From: Tritonibacter litoralis
Lineage (GTDB): Bacteria > Pseudomonadota > Alphaproteobacteria > Rhodobacterales > Rhodobacteraceae
Assembly: GCF_009496005.1 (NCBI RefSeq)
Contig: NZ_WIBF01000008.1
Coordinates: 124,001-188,000, forward strand
Length of the DNA stretch: 64,000 nt
Reading direction: 5' to 3'
Shown here: positions 46,770 through 54,106 of the stretch, piece by piece
Layout of the letters: each line of letters opens with the position of its first letter
Numbering within the stretch: the stretch's first letter is position 1
The notes under the pieces: model-generated
The model's database searches: none
The model's input: the letters and a program-made list of their open reading frames with translations, nothing else
Told to the model about the DNA's origin: nothing
Position numbers and translations under genes: made by a program

Positions 46770-47753
46770 ATGTCACACGACCAACTCGGTACAGTTTCGG
46801 ATGATGTGGCGGAAGCTATCGACATGCTCGCCCGCACTCATGTGGAAACACCAAGAATTAGGCAGTTGTCGACCGCGTTTCAGCGACTATTCCGTGCTGA
46901 TACTGGTATTGGCGATCGGCTGAAACCGCGCCGTTTCAGCGATGGTCTGGAAACCCATGGGATTGCTATTATTGGCGCTTCAGGGAGTGGCAAGACTGAA
47001 CTGCTTCACCACTATTTCAAGAGTCATCCTTCGCTTCAGGCCGCTCCTGGTGAAAAGTGGTCGCGCTACTTGCATGTTACGGTTCCAAGCCCGGCAACGT
47101 TGAAGAGCCTTGGCTTTGAGTGCCTTAAGTTGCTTCATTATCCGAATGTTTCTGATCGTAGCGAGAAGTGGAAGATATGGGACCTCGTTAAGTTTCGGTT
47201 GAGCAAAGCCGAGATCCAAGTTTTGTGGATCGACGAGGCACATGACCTCTACAAACCGCAGGAACGGGAAGATCTGTTGAATACCCTGAAATCGCTGATG
47301 CAGGGTGAGAAGGCCGTTGTTGTGGTATTGTCCGGAACTGAGAAACTGTCGGATATCCTGAAAGAAGACAGGCAGGTTGGAAGGCGTTTTGCGAAAATCT
47401 ATCTGCCTGAGGTGACCTTGGCTACCGATGGTGAGCAGTTGGCGAGGCTGACCACAGCCTATGCTCAACGAGTGGGCTTGGAGGCCAGCCCATCGGAGGA
47501 GTTGATACAGCGACTTATACATGCCGCCAGGAATCAATTTGGGCTTTCGGTTGAAATCGTAATCGGGGCCATCGAGTGGGCTCTCCTCGCGGGAAAAGGC
47601 ACACTGAATGTCCAGGATTTCGCTGAGTATTGGGCTGCGCAGGAAGGATGCAAGCCGGACAAGAACGTATTCCTTGTGCGAAATTGGGCCGAAATCGAAT
47701 TGGATGAACGCGCCGGGGAAGCGCCTGTTCGGAAGAGGAGCAGGCGAAAGTGA
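46770..47753 (+). CDS. tnsC: TnsC/TniB-like AAA ATPase
   Basis: 327 aa. Walker A GIAIIGASGSGKTELLHHYF (P-loop 69-76), Walker B IQVLWIDEAHDLY (WIDE 153-156), then the sensor region VVVVLSGTEKLSDIL. TnsC assembles on target DNA selected by TniQ and activates the transposase. Starts at the base after the tnsB stop and ends in a GTGA overlap with tniQ. Confidence 0.95.
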   Translation: MSHDQLGTVSDDVAEAIDMLARTHVETPRIRQLSTAFQRLFRADTGIGDRLKPRRFSDGLETHGIAIIGASGSGKTELLHHYFKSHPSLQAAPGEKWSRYLHVTVPSPATLKSLGFECLKLLHYPNVSDRSEKWKIWDLVKFRLSKAEIQVLWIDEAHDLYKPQEREDLLNTLKSLMQGEKAVVVVLSGTEKLSDILKEDRQVGRRFAKIYLPEVTLATDGEQLARLTTAYAQRVGLEASPSEELIQRLIHAARNQFGLSVEIVIGAIEWALLAGKGTLNVQDFAEYWAAQEGCKPDKNVFLVRNWAEIELDERAGEAPVRKRSRRK

Positions 47754-49591
47754 CTGGCGTTCTTTATCCGCTACTTCCTCTAAAGGAGCAGGAAACCGCG
47801 TCGTCTTGGGTTTGTCGTCTTGCAGACTTTCACACTGGTGGTCCGTTGTTGTCCTTCCTGAATGACCAAGCTTTGTCCGCAAAAGATGTTAGCTTGGGTA
47901 AGAGAGATAACATGCTGAGATTGTCAGATGTGACCGGCGTCGCATTTGAGGAACTTGTTTCGAGGCAACCAGAACAAGTGGCGAAAAGGCGATATCGCTT
48001 TCGCAACGAAGAGTTTTCTACAGAGTTCATGGTTGGGATGCGAACAGCGTTTTGCGCTGCTTGTATACTTGAAAATGATGTGTCCGGTTCTCACCGCCGA
48101 GTGGGCATCTGGCCATGGCTTTTCGCCTCTGTTCGGACCTGTGAGAAACATACTTCAGCTCTACAATACGTTTCGGTCAAACACTGGGCGGGGAAATTAC
48201 GAAACCTTCACGAAGTTGCCCCGGAGGGACAGGCATTATTCCAACTTGCGGACAGTGCGCGCCAGCGTAGTTGCTCTCCGCTGCAGCGATATCTGCTGAA
48301 TCGGCTCGAAGGTGGGAGCGGACCGGATTGGATGGATAATCAGAGCTTGGAGCAGGCGTGCTGGGCCACAAAAATGCTGGGGGTTTTGGACGGATGGGGG
48401 ACAAAACCTGATTTGAACGAATTTGACGATCATGATTGGGATCAAGCTGAGCGGCTTGGCTACGAAATTGCTCAAGCGGGCGAGCAGTCCATTCGAGATG
48501 TGTTTTCGGATGTTTTGCGAAGAGCAGCAATTCGTCGAGGCAAGGCTGGTCCGTCCGGCGTGTTCGGATTTCTCTACGAGAAGCTGCAATCGAAAAAGCT
48601 CAATAGAGATCCGGGCCCTATTCGGAGTGTTCTACGCGAGTTCATCTTGGACGAGATGGTGGTAAGTGTGGGTTTCAATTTGCTTGGAGAAGAAGTTCAA
48701 AAGACCCGTCGCCATCATGCGCACTCCTTGGCGGTCAAATACAAGCTGCATCCTAAGACCGTTCACCGGGCGTTGGTTGCTCAAGGCCTGATTTCTTCAC
48801 ACGATCTGGACCACATGTCAGGTCTGGAAACCTTTGACGCTGCCGAAGGCGAAGAAATGGCGCGATCCATTTGCCGAGCTATTCCTGTGTCGAAGTTGGC
48901 CAAATACATGAATGCGACGCGACCGCAGGTGGATATTTGTCTGAAGGAGGGATTTCTTCAAAGTTTGGCCGGAGCTGAGATGAAGGTTGCTCAGGTTTTG
49001 GAAGGCGTTGACGCTGAAAAAGTTGATTGCTTCCTTGCTCGGTTGTCAAACGAGGCGCGTATAGTAGGCGTGCCAGCGCGCGGGCTTGCAAACATTCCAC
49101 AGGCGGCGCAGGAGGCAAAACGATATTCCGGTGACATCTTGAGGCTTTTGCTTGAAGGGAAGCTCACAAGGGTAGAACAGAAACAGGGAACGAAAGGCTA
49201 CCTTGCGATTTTGGTGTGCCCAAAAGAAGTAAGGAAGTTGCTGCCGCGAGATACCTCGCATTTACCCTTGTGCAAGGCGGAGGCAGCAGCGTTGCTGGGC
49301 GTCAATTTGGTGGCTCTTGATGCTTTGTTGGGATTGAAAGGCGGTGTTCCGCTTCTCCGATGGGTCAAAGACACTTTACCAGGGCCTATCAAAGTCAGAA
49401 TTGAAAATGAGGAAGTGGAGCGGTTTCTAACAACCCATATCACTCTTGGTGAGTTACAGAAACGTTCTGGATTGCATCAGCAGACGATGCGCAAGCTGTT
49501 GCGCCAGAAGTGTATCGAGCCCCTCTATGATCCAAAGAAGATTAGAGTGTACCTCTACGACAGGGGCGAGGCGTTGGCTGCGATCCAGTAA
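47750..49591 (+). CDS. tniQ: TniQ/TnsD-like target selector (613 aa)
   Basis: GTG start in a GTGA overlap with tnsC. N-terminal TniQ domain: ETASSWVCRLADFHTGG..., zinc ligands C102-x2-C105 (FCAACI) and C131-x2-H134 (RTCEKHTSAL). The protein is long for a plain TniQ (often 300-400 aa) and similar to TnsD: after ~200 it has several HTH-like stretches, including HHAHSLAVKYKLHPKTVHRAL and HITLGELQKRSGLHQQTMRKL near the end. This suggests sequence-specific binding of an attachment site, here plausibly the 3' end of nrdJ. That target is inference from the insertion position. Confidence 0.9.
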   Translation: MTGVLYPLLPLKEQETASSWVCRLADFHTGGPLLSFLNDQALSAKDVSLGKRDNMLRLSDVTGVAFEELVSRQPEQVAKRRYRFRNEEFSTEFMVGMRTAFCAACILENDVSGSHRRVGIWPWLFASVRTCEKHTSALQYVSVKHWAGKLRNLHEVAPEGQALFQLADSARQRSCSPLQRYLLNRLEGGSGPDWMDNQSLEQACWATKMLGVLDGWGTKPDLNEFDDHDWDQAERLGYEIAQAGEQSIRDVFSDVLRRAAIRRGKAGPSGVFGFLYEKLQSKKLNRDPGPIRSVLREFILDEMVVSVGFNLLGEEVQKTRRHHAHSLAVKYKLHPKTVHRALVAQGLISSHDLDHMSGLETFDAAEGEEMARSICRAIPVSKLAKYMNATRPQVDICLKEGFLQSLAGAEMKVAQVLEGVDAEKVDCFLARLSNEARIVGVPARGLANIPQAAQEAKRYSGDILRLLLEGKLTRVEQKQGTKGYLAILVCPKEVRKLLPRDTSHLPLCKAEAAALLGVNLVALDALLGLKGGVPLLRWVKDTLPGPIKVRIENEEVERFLTTHITLGELQKRSGLHQQTMRKLLRQKCIEPLYDPKKIRVYLYDRGEALAAIQ

Positions 49592-49612
49592 ACTGCCCAA
49601 GCTAATGACAGA

Positions 49613-49637
49613 GCCGCGCGTAAGCGCGGCTTTTTTT
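49613..49637 (+). terminator. Rho-independent terminator of the tns operon
   Basis: GCCGCGC (49,613-49,619), GTAA loop, GCGCGGC (49,624-49,630), seven T residues. It lies 21 bp after the tniQ stop, still inside the transposon. Confidence 0.93.
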
Positions 49638-49650
49638 GTGCTTGGCGACA

Positions 49651-49762
49651 GCTTAGTTGCAATGTTCTGTTGGTAATAATTGCAAAATAGCCAAGAGTTC
49701 TTACTGATCTATTTTCGGTAAGTATCTGATTTTATGGGGTTTAGGTGTTGGGCTGTTGCAAA
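49651..49762. repeat. Right-end internal repeats (putative TnsB sites)
   Basis: Reverse-strand motifs ATTGCAAC (49,656-49,663), TTTGCAATTATTACC (49,672-49,686) and TTTGCAACAGCCC (49,750-49,762) match the left-end consensus TTGCAA followed by C-rich bases. The outermost is part of the terminal inverted repeat. More, wider-spaced sites on one end than the other is usual for Tn7-type elements. Confidence 0.65.
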
Positions 49763-49780
49763 GTGTTGTGGGCATTCACA
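49756..49780 (-). repeat. Right terminal inverted repeat of the Tn7-like element
   Basis: On the reverse strand it begins TGTGAATGCCCACAACAC and ends TTTGCAA. It matches the left end at 21 of 25 positions. Confidence 0.92.
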
Positions 49781-49785
49781 GTTCC
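49781..49785. repeat. Right target-site duplication (GTTCC)
   Basis: Second copy of GTTCC, directly after the right inverted repeat. Confidence 0.92.
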
Positions 49786-50154
49786 TTGTGGAACGACACA
49801 TAAGGTGACACTTATTGACGCCGACTTGCCATTTCTCGGCGTCAAACTTGCAATTTTAGTAGCAGCCTGAGGGATTCGCCATCAACTCATAGTGAAACAG
49901 GAAGAAATCGGTCGTTTGCTACGGATGCGAAATTTGGCAAGCCGCCATGCGTAGCAGATTACCCCACTCGATTTATTGATTTTGGGATTGAAAATCCTCG
50001 TGTCGGTGGTTCGATTCCGCCTCCGGGCACCATAATAACTGAAATCATTGGAAAATTTCACCCCTGAGGGGGCAGATGAGGGGGCAAATCACTCCTAGTT
50101 TATCCTCCATCAACCCAATTTCGCGCAATCAAAACCCAAAGCGTTTGCCTGCAG
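49786..50154. other. Junction between the transposon and the restriction block
   Basis: 369 bp without a gene. It begins with the right half of the original insertion site (TTGTGGAACG), then a perfect 10-bp hairpin TTGACGCCGA / TCGGCGTCAA (49,815-49,824 and 49,836-49,845), then a tRNA-Phe 3' fragment, then CCCCT/AGGGG near 50,062 and a GGGGGCA repeat (50,069 and 50,080). No integrase gene is present. Confidence 0.6.
49984..50032 (+). pseudogene. 3' fragment of tRNA-Phe(GAA), likely attachment-site scar
   Basis: GGGATTGAAAATCC is the anticodon arm with GAA, followed by CGTGTC, a T-arm with GGTGG/CCGCC stem and TTCGATT loop, the acceptor strand TCCGGGC and ACCA. The 5' half (acceptor, D-arm) is missing: upstream bases do not fit it. 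Site-specific integrases commonly use tRNA 3' ends and leave such fragments. It cannot make a functional tRNA. Confidence 0.82.
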
Positions 50155-51798
50155 TCAGTCCGGCAGTTTTGGCAATCCGAGCTCTTCAAGGAACTTATTG
50201 TGACGTTGCCTAGCCTCTTTGGCGTTCGACGAAGACGCAACCAGCCGATCATGCACTTCGGCTAGGTCGATTTTCTTCTCTGGTTTAGCGGTGCTCACAT
50301 ATCTCGAGATATTAAGATTGTAGCCATTCTTTTCGATTTCATCCATCGACACCCGGCGCGCGTAGCGCTCGATCTTTTCGGGCCTATCTCGATAGGTCGT
50401 CAAAATCTCTTCTATGTCGTCAATGTTTTCATCTTGCCTTAGGTAGTTTTGCTTCTTGCCTTTGCCGTAGCGCTCGCTGGCATTGATAAACAGCACGTCA
50501 TCTGGCTGCTTACATTTCTTGAGAACCAAGATGCATACAGGGATACCTGTTGAGTAGAACAGGTTTGAAGGGAGCCCTATGACAGTGTCGATATGCCCGT
50601 CTTCTAGTAGTTTGCGGCGAATGCCTTCTTCAGCACCGCTTCGGAATAGCACCCCATGCGGTAGGATGATCGCCATGGTTCCTTCGTCTTTCAGAAAATG
50701 AAATCCATGTAGAAGGAACGCAAAGTCCGCCGCCGATTTCGGGGCAAGGCCACCATAGCTCTTGAAGCGAAAGTCTTCCTTCAAAGCGTCCGTGTGATCC
50801 CAACGAAGGCTAAAGGGTGGGTTCGCTACTACGGCGTCGAATGACATTTTTTTCGCTGGATTAGCTTCGCTCAGCATGTCCCAATCGTTCTTGAGTGTGT
50901 CTCCGTGGAAAATCTCGAACTCGCTGTCGCTCATACCATGTAGCAACATGTTCATCCGCGCGAGGTTGTAAGTCGTAATGTTGCTCTCTTGACCGTAAAT
51001 TTTGCCAATACCCCGGTCGCCCATCTTACTGCGAACATTAAGCAGCAACGAACCTGACCCACAGGCCATGTCCAAGACGCTGGCAAGGTAACTCTTCTTT
51101 CCTGAAGCTGGATTCTGACTGTCCAACGAGACGATGCCAGAGAGGATGTCAGACACTGACTGAGGGGTGTAGAATTCACCGGCCTTCTTACCTGACCCAG
51201 CAGCGAACTCACCGATCAGATATTCGTACGCATCGCCAATCGTGTCCTGATCCCGGGAGAAATCTGGCATAGCCTCAGCGATCTTTCCCACAATGGCGCA
51301 AAGCTTATTATTGCGTGCATTGTAGTCTTTTCCCAGCTTTTCGGAACTCAGGTTGATCTCAGAGAAGAGGCCTTGAAAGACGCTCTCGAAGCTCTCTTCC
51401 TCGATATGCTTGAAGCTCTGTTGGAGCGTATCGAGTAGGTCGCCGTCCTGTGTCCGCGCAAGTTCGGCAATGCTGTCCCAGAGGTACGCAGGCTTGATGA
51501 CGTAGTGCATGCGACGACGCATGACGCTTTCAAACTCGTCTGCATCCTCTTGGTTTTGGTTGTACCAAATCTGAAGCGGGATCGTCTTGCGTTTTCCCTT
51601 GTCAGTCTCTTCGGTTGGAACTGGGTAATCGGAGCCCAACTCGTCCTGAACTGCTTTGACATAGTTGTCGGACAGGTACTTCAGAAAGAGGAACGACAGC
51701 ATATAGTCCCTGAAGTCATCCGCGTTCATTTGACCACGCAATTGGTTTGCGATGGCCCAGAGTACTTTGCCGAGTTCCTTTTGCTGCTCTTCGGTCAT
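50155..51798 (-). CDS. hsdM: Type I restriction-modification system, methylase subunit
   Basis: 547 aa. N-terminal helical domain (LGKVLWAIANQLRGQMNADD), conserved GEFYTPQSVSDIL, SAM motif VLDMACGSGSLLL and catalytic motif VVANPPFSLRW. With HsdS it methylates adenine in a bipartite site. It is the last gene of the operon on the minus strand and overlaps the anticodon-nuclease gene by 4 bp (ATGA). Confidence 0.96.
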   Translation of the reverse strand: MTEEQQKELGKVLWAIANQLRGQMNADDFRDYMLSFLFLKYLSDNYVKAVQDELGSDYPVPTEETDKGKRKTIPLQIWYNQNQEDADEFESVMRRRMHYVIKPAYLWDSIAELARTQDGDLLDTLQQSFKHIEEESFESVFQGLFSEINLSSEKLGKDYNARNNKLCAIVGKIAEAMPDFSRDQDTIGDAYEYLIGEFAAGSGKKAGEFYTPQSVSDILSGIVSLDSQNPASGKKSYLASVLDMACGSGSLLLNVRSKMGDRGIGKIYGQESNITTYNLARMNMLLHGMSDSEFEIFHGDTLKNDWDMLSEANPAKKMSFDAVVANPPFSLRWDHTDALKEDFRFKSYGGLAPKSAADFAFLLHGFHFLKDEGTMAIILPHGVLFRSGAEEGIRRKLLEDGHIDTVIGLPSNLFYSTGIPVCILVLKKCKQPDDVLFINASERYGKGKKQNYLRQDENIDDIEEILTTYRDRPEKIERYARRVSMDEIEKNGYNLNISRYVSTAKPEKKIDLAEVHDRLVASSSNAKEARQRHNKFLEELGLPKLPD

Positions 51799-52886
51799 GC
51801 TTCGGCCTCCTCGGGCTTCAATACTTCAGGTAGTGCGAACTCGTATCGCGCAAGAAACTTGGTCAAAAGGTCCCGGAACAGGTCTTTGTTGTCTTCGCCC
51901 ATCTGCCGAGGGTCGTAAATTGAGTATCTACCGTGGCTCATGAGTTGAACGGCCCGCTCGTAGAGAGCTTCGTTCTCTATGCCCTGAATACACGTTTGGA
52001 ATTTGTCTTGCCCAAAGAACACGGCGGTCTTCTCCATGATGCTTCGGAGGACGTTGAAGTGATAGGTGTAGATATCGCCGGTTGCGACCGCTTGTTTGAG
52101 TTCGGCAAGCTGGGCGACGTGGTTGAAGAAGGGGGTATCGTCAGTCCATCTCAGTGTGTACGTCGTAGCGTCTTGAGACCGGTGGTAGAAGTACGTCTTC
52201 CGCTTGAGTTTTCGGTTCTTGATCTCATTCCAGAATACGTTGTGAAACAGAGTGTGGTGAGTTGAAACCACTGCACCGATTTTGTCTTTGCCTCGCTCCA
52301 CCAACTGAGCGAGGTCAACTGCAACGGCTATTGCGTTGTTGTCGTCCAAGGACGAAACGGGATCATCAATATAGACGTTCTTTACCCAATCGTAGGAAGC
52401 GTGCCCGTCGATTGCCAATTCGTAGATTGCCAAGAACATACACCAAACGAAGATATTCTCTTCGCCGCGAGAGACCTTGATGTTGTCGTTTTCATCTTTG
52501 CTGAAAACGACCTTCCATTCGTCATAGTCAATGCGGAAATCGAAATTAGCGTACTTCTCAAGGAAGGAAAAAATCTTTTCTTCCAAAGCCAGCTCTTTGA
52601 AGCCTTCAAAAAAAGCTGAATCAGAGTTGATCCTAAGGTAGCGGTTCGCGTCCTCATCTAGGTCGTTGTCCCACCAAAACAGATCCTCAGTAAAGGCGTT
52701 AAAGTACAACGTGCTTCGACCATGTTTGCGTTTGGCGTCTTCTTTGAACTCCATAGAAAGGCGCGTTTTCCCAGTCCCATTGTGCGCAAACAAGAGCACG
52801 CAATCGTGATTATTGAGATCATCAGAAATCCGTACCACAACATCTCTGATGCTGTTCAGTTGATAGATTTTTGCTCCCTCGACCAT
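51795..52886 (-). CDS. prrC: PrrC-like anticodon nuclease
   Basis: 363 aa. ABC-type ATPase head: Walker A FAHNGTGKTRLS (34-41), degenerate signature VSRGEEN (138-144), Walker B VYIDDP (171-176), D-loop SSLDD (178-182), H-loop STHH (208-211). The C-terminal nuclease triad is R281-x3-E285 (LRSIMEKT) and H318 (LMSHGR), with spacing nearly equal to E. coli PrrC R320-E324-H356. PrrC is held silent by its type I R-M partner and cuts tRNA-Lys at the wobble base when a phage inhibitor disturbs the complex. Location inside the hsd operon supports the same role. The tRNA target here is unproven. Confidence 0.9.
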   Translation of the reverse strand: MVEGAKIYQLNSIRDVVVRISDDLNNHDCVLLFAHNGTGKTRLSMEFKEDAKRKHGRSTLYFNAFTEDLFWWDNDLDEDANRYLRINSDSAFFEGFKELALEEKIFSFLEKYANFDFRIDYDEWKVVFSKDENDNIKVSRGEENIFVWCMFLAIYELAIDGHASYDWVKNVYIDDPVSSLDDNNAIAVAVDLAQLVERGKDKIGAVVSTHHTLFHNVFWNEIKNRKLKRKTYFYHRSQDATTYTLRWTDDTPFFNHVAQLAELKQAVATGDIYTYHFNVLRSIMEKTAVFFGQDKFQTCIQGIENEALYERAVQLMSHGRYSIYDPRQMGEDNKDLFRDLLTKFLARYEFALPEVLKPEEAEA

Positions 52887-52888
52887 GA

Positions 52889-54106
52889 CTATGAAAACGC
52901 CTGTCTAGGAAACAATTGCTGAACCAAGCCTAACTTGTGGCACTCAAGATCGTCGATCTTTCGAGACTGAACTTGAATTTGGCGCTCCGCCGAAACCAGG
53001 CACTCGGCCACGTAATCCTGAGTTTCAGAATCCGGAATAGGCAACGACACACTTCTTAATGCATTTAAAGACAGGACCCTTTGTGCGTTTCCGACACCGT
53101 GCACCCCAATGTATCTCGCATAGCGCTCAAGCAAGAACAGAAAGAACTTTGTATTTCCACCACTTATTTTGAACACTGGGTAGTACTGGCTTACGATTCC
53201 CGTAATTCCAAGTGTATTTTCATTGAAGAAGTAGAAATCGTCATCGCTCCGACTTCTATATGTGATGCAGTCTGGGGGTAAAATATTGAAGCCGATATTG
53301 TTGCGTTTTGATAGCCTACTTTCTTCGAAGTACTCATCCTGTCGCACAAGACCTCCTCGGGAAGAGGTAAGCACAGGATATTGATCTTGGATTTCCGACT
53401 TCTCTTGAACCTCTAGAATGTGCGACCCAATCGAGGTCTCTATCCAGTGTTTAAAGGTCGCAGATTCCGAAATATTTAATGAAATAGCACCCTCAGCCAA
53501 CGGCGGGAATAAACGTTGCATCAGTCCAGCCTTGTGATCTTTCAATGCAATAAGTTTTTGGTTTTCTGCCGAAATCACGTCTTTTATTGCCTCGATACAA
53601 TCGGCAACTTTCTTTTGTTCTGCGCGGCTTGGAAGAGGGATTGGGATATCGCTAAACTGTTTATAGCTAATCATTTTTCCATCGCGCAATCCTTCGACGT
53701 TTACATTCAAAAGGCGAATAAACTCAGGGCTCTTGAAGAAGTGCGCGAAGAATTCGACGACGTTCGGATGAGAGCTTCTCAAGATGACGTATGCAGGGCT
53801 GCATATGCCAGTATAGCGAGAAACCTCGATGCCACCTTGAAAGGACCTAAGGCTAATGATGAAATCGTCTGGCTTGACAACCTTATAACCGGCGAGACTG
53901 CTGGTGCTTACGCTGACGTGATAGTCGATCAGTTTGCGAGGTATTGCCCCGTGTTCTTGTGTTATAGCAAGTACGGGCAAATCAGAATTGTGGCTCTTGT
54001 CGGAAATTTGGTCGAAAAGTTTGCCACCAAGCTCAGCTTCCCAAGGTGCGTGGCTTCGAAACTCTGGAAATCTCAGTTTGGGAGAAAGCTCATCCGGCAT
54101 CATCAT
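52889..54106 (-). CDS. hsdS: Type I restriction-modification system, specificity subunit
   Basis: 405 aa, with two target-recognition halves joined by conserved helices: SYKQFSDIPIPLPSRAEQKKVADCI and a matching C-terminal RSVSLPIPDSETQDYVAECL...QVQSRKIDDLECHKLGLVQQLFP. The variable halves differ from each other, as expected for a bipartite DNA site. It overlaps the end of hsdR by 17 bp and is separated from prrC by 2 bp. Confidence 0.94.
   Translation of the reverse strand: MMMPDELSPKLRFPEFRSHAPWEAELGGKLFDQISDKSHNSDLPVLAITQEHGAIPRKLIDYHVSVSTSSLAGYKVVKPDDFIISLRSFQGGIEVSRYTGICSPAYVILRSSHPNVVEFFAHFFKSPEFIRLLNVNVEGLRDGKMISYKQFSDIPIPLPSRAEQKKVADCIEAIKDVISAENQKLIALKDHKAGLMQRLFPPLAEGAISLNISESATFKHWIETSIGSHILEVQEKSEIQDQYPVLTSSRGGLVRQDEYFEESRLSKRNNIGFNILPPDCITYRSRSDDDFYFFNENTLGITGIVSQYYPVFKISGGNTKFFLFLLERYARYIGVHGVGNAQRVLSLNALRSVSLPIPDSETQDYVAECLVSAERQIQVQSRKIDDLECHKLGLVQQLFPRQAFS

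Larger units (their letters stand above)
31824..49780 (+). mobile_element. Tn7-like transposon (tnsABC-tniQ) with defence cargo, ~18 kb
   Basis: Bounded by 25-bp terminal inverted repeats that match at 21 of 25 positions: left begins TGTGAAAACCCACATCAG, right (reverse strand) begins TGTGAATGCCCACAACAC, and both continue TTTGCAA. A 5-bp duplication GTTCC flanks both. TTGCAA-containing motifs repeat inside each end, as expected of TnsB sites. The right part codes for TnsA, TnsB, TnsC and TniQ, all apparently intact; the left ~11.5 kb is cargo of lower GC and different codon use from the backbone. The insertion is 15 bp past the nrdJ stop. No cas gene or CRISPR is present, so targeting is likely through TniQ as in TnsD of Tn7. 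The family and mechanism are established knowledge; activity is inferred from intact genes and ends. Confidence 0.93.

Noticed and set aside
43957-49591. CRISPR-associated transposon (CAST)
   Set aside because: tnsABC-tniQ is present, but there is no cas gene, repeat array or spacer in the element; the long TniQ suggests TnsD-like targeting.
49841-49856. GTCAAACTTGCAATTT as the right end of the transposon
   Set aside because: It matches the reverse complement of 31,861-31,876 at 14 of 16 bases, but it lies outside the pair of inverted repeats that carry the GTTCC duplication; those give the better boundary.
49950-50032. Intact tRNA-Phe gene
   Set aside because: The acceptor 5' strand and D-arm are not present upstream of the anticodon arm; only the 3' part is recognisable.
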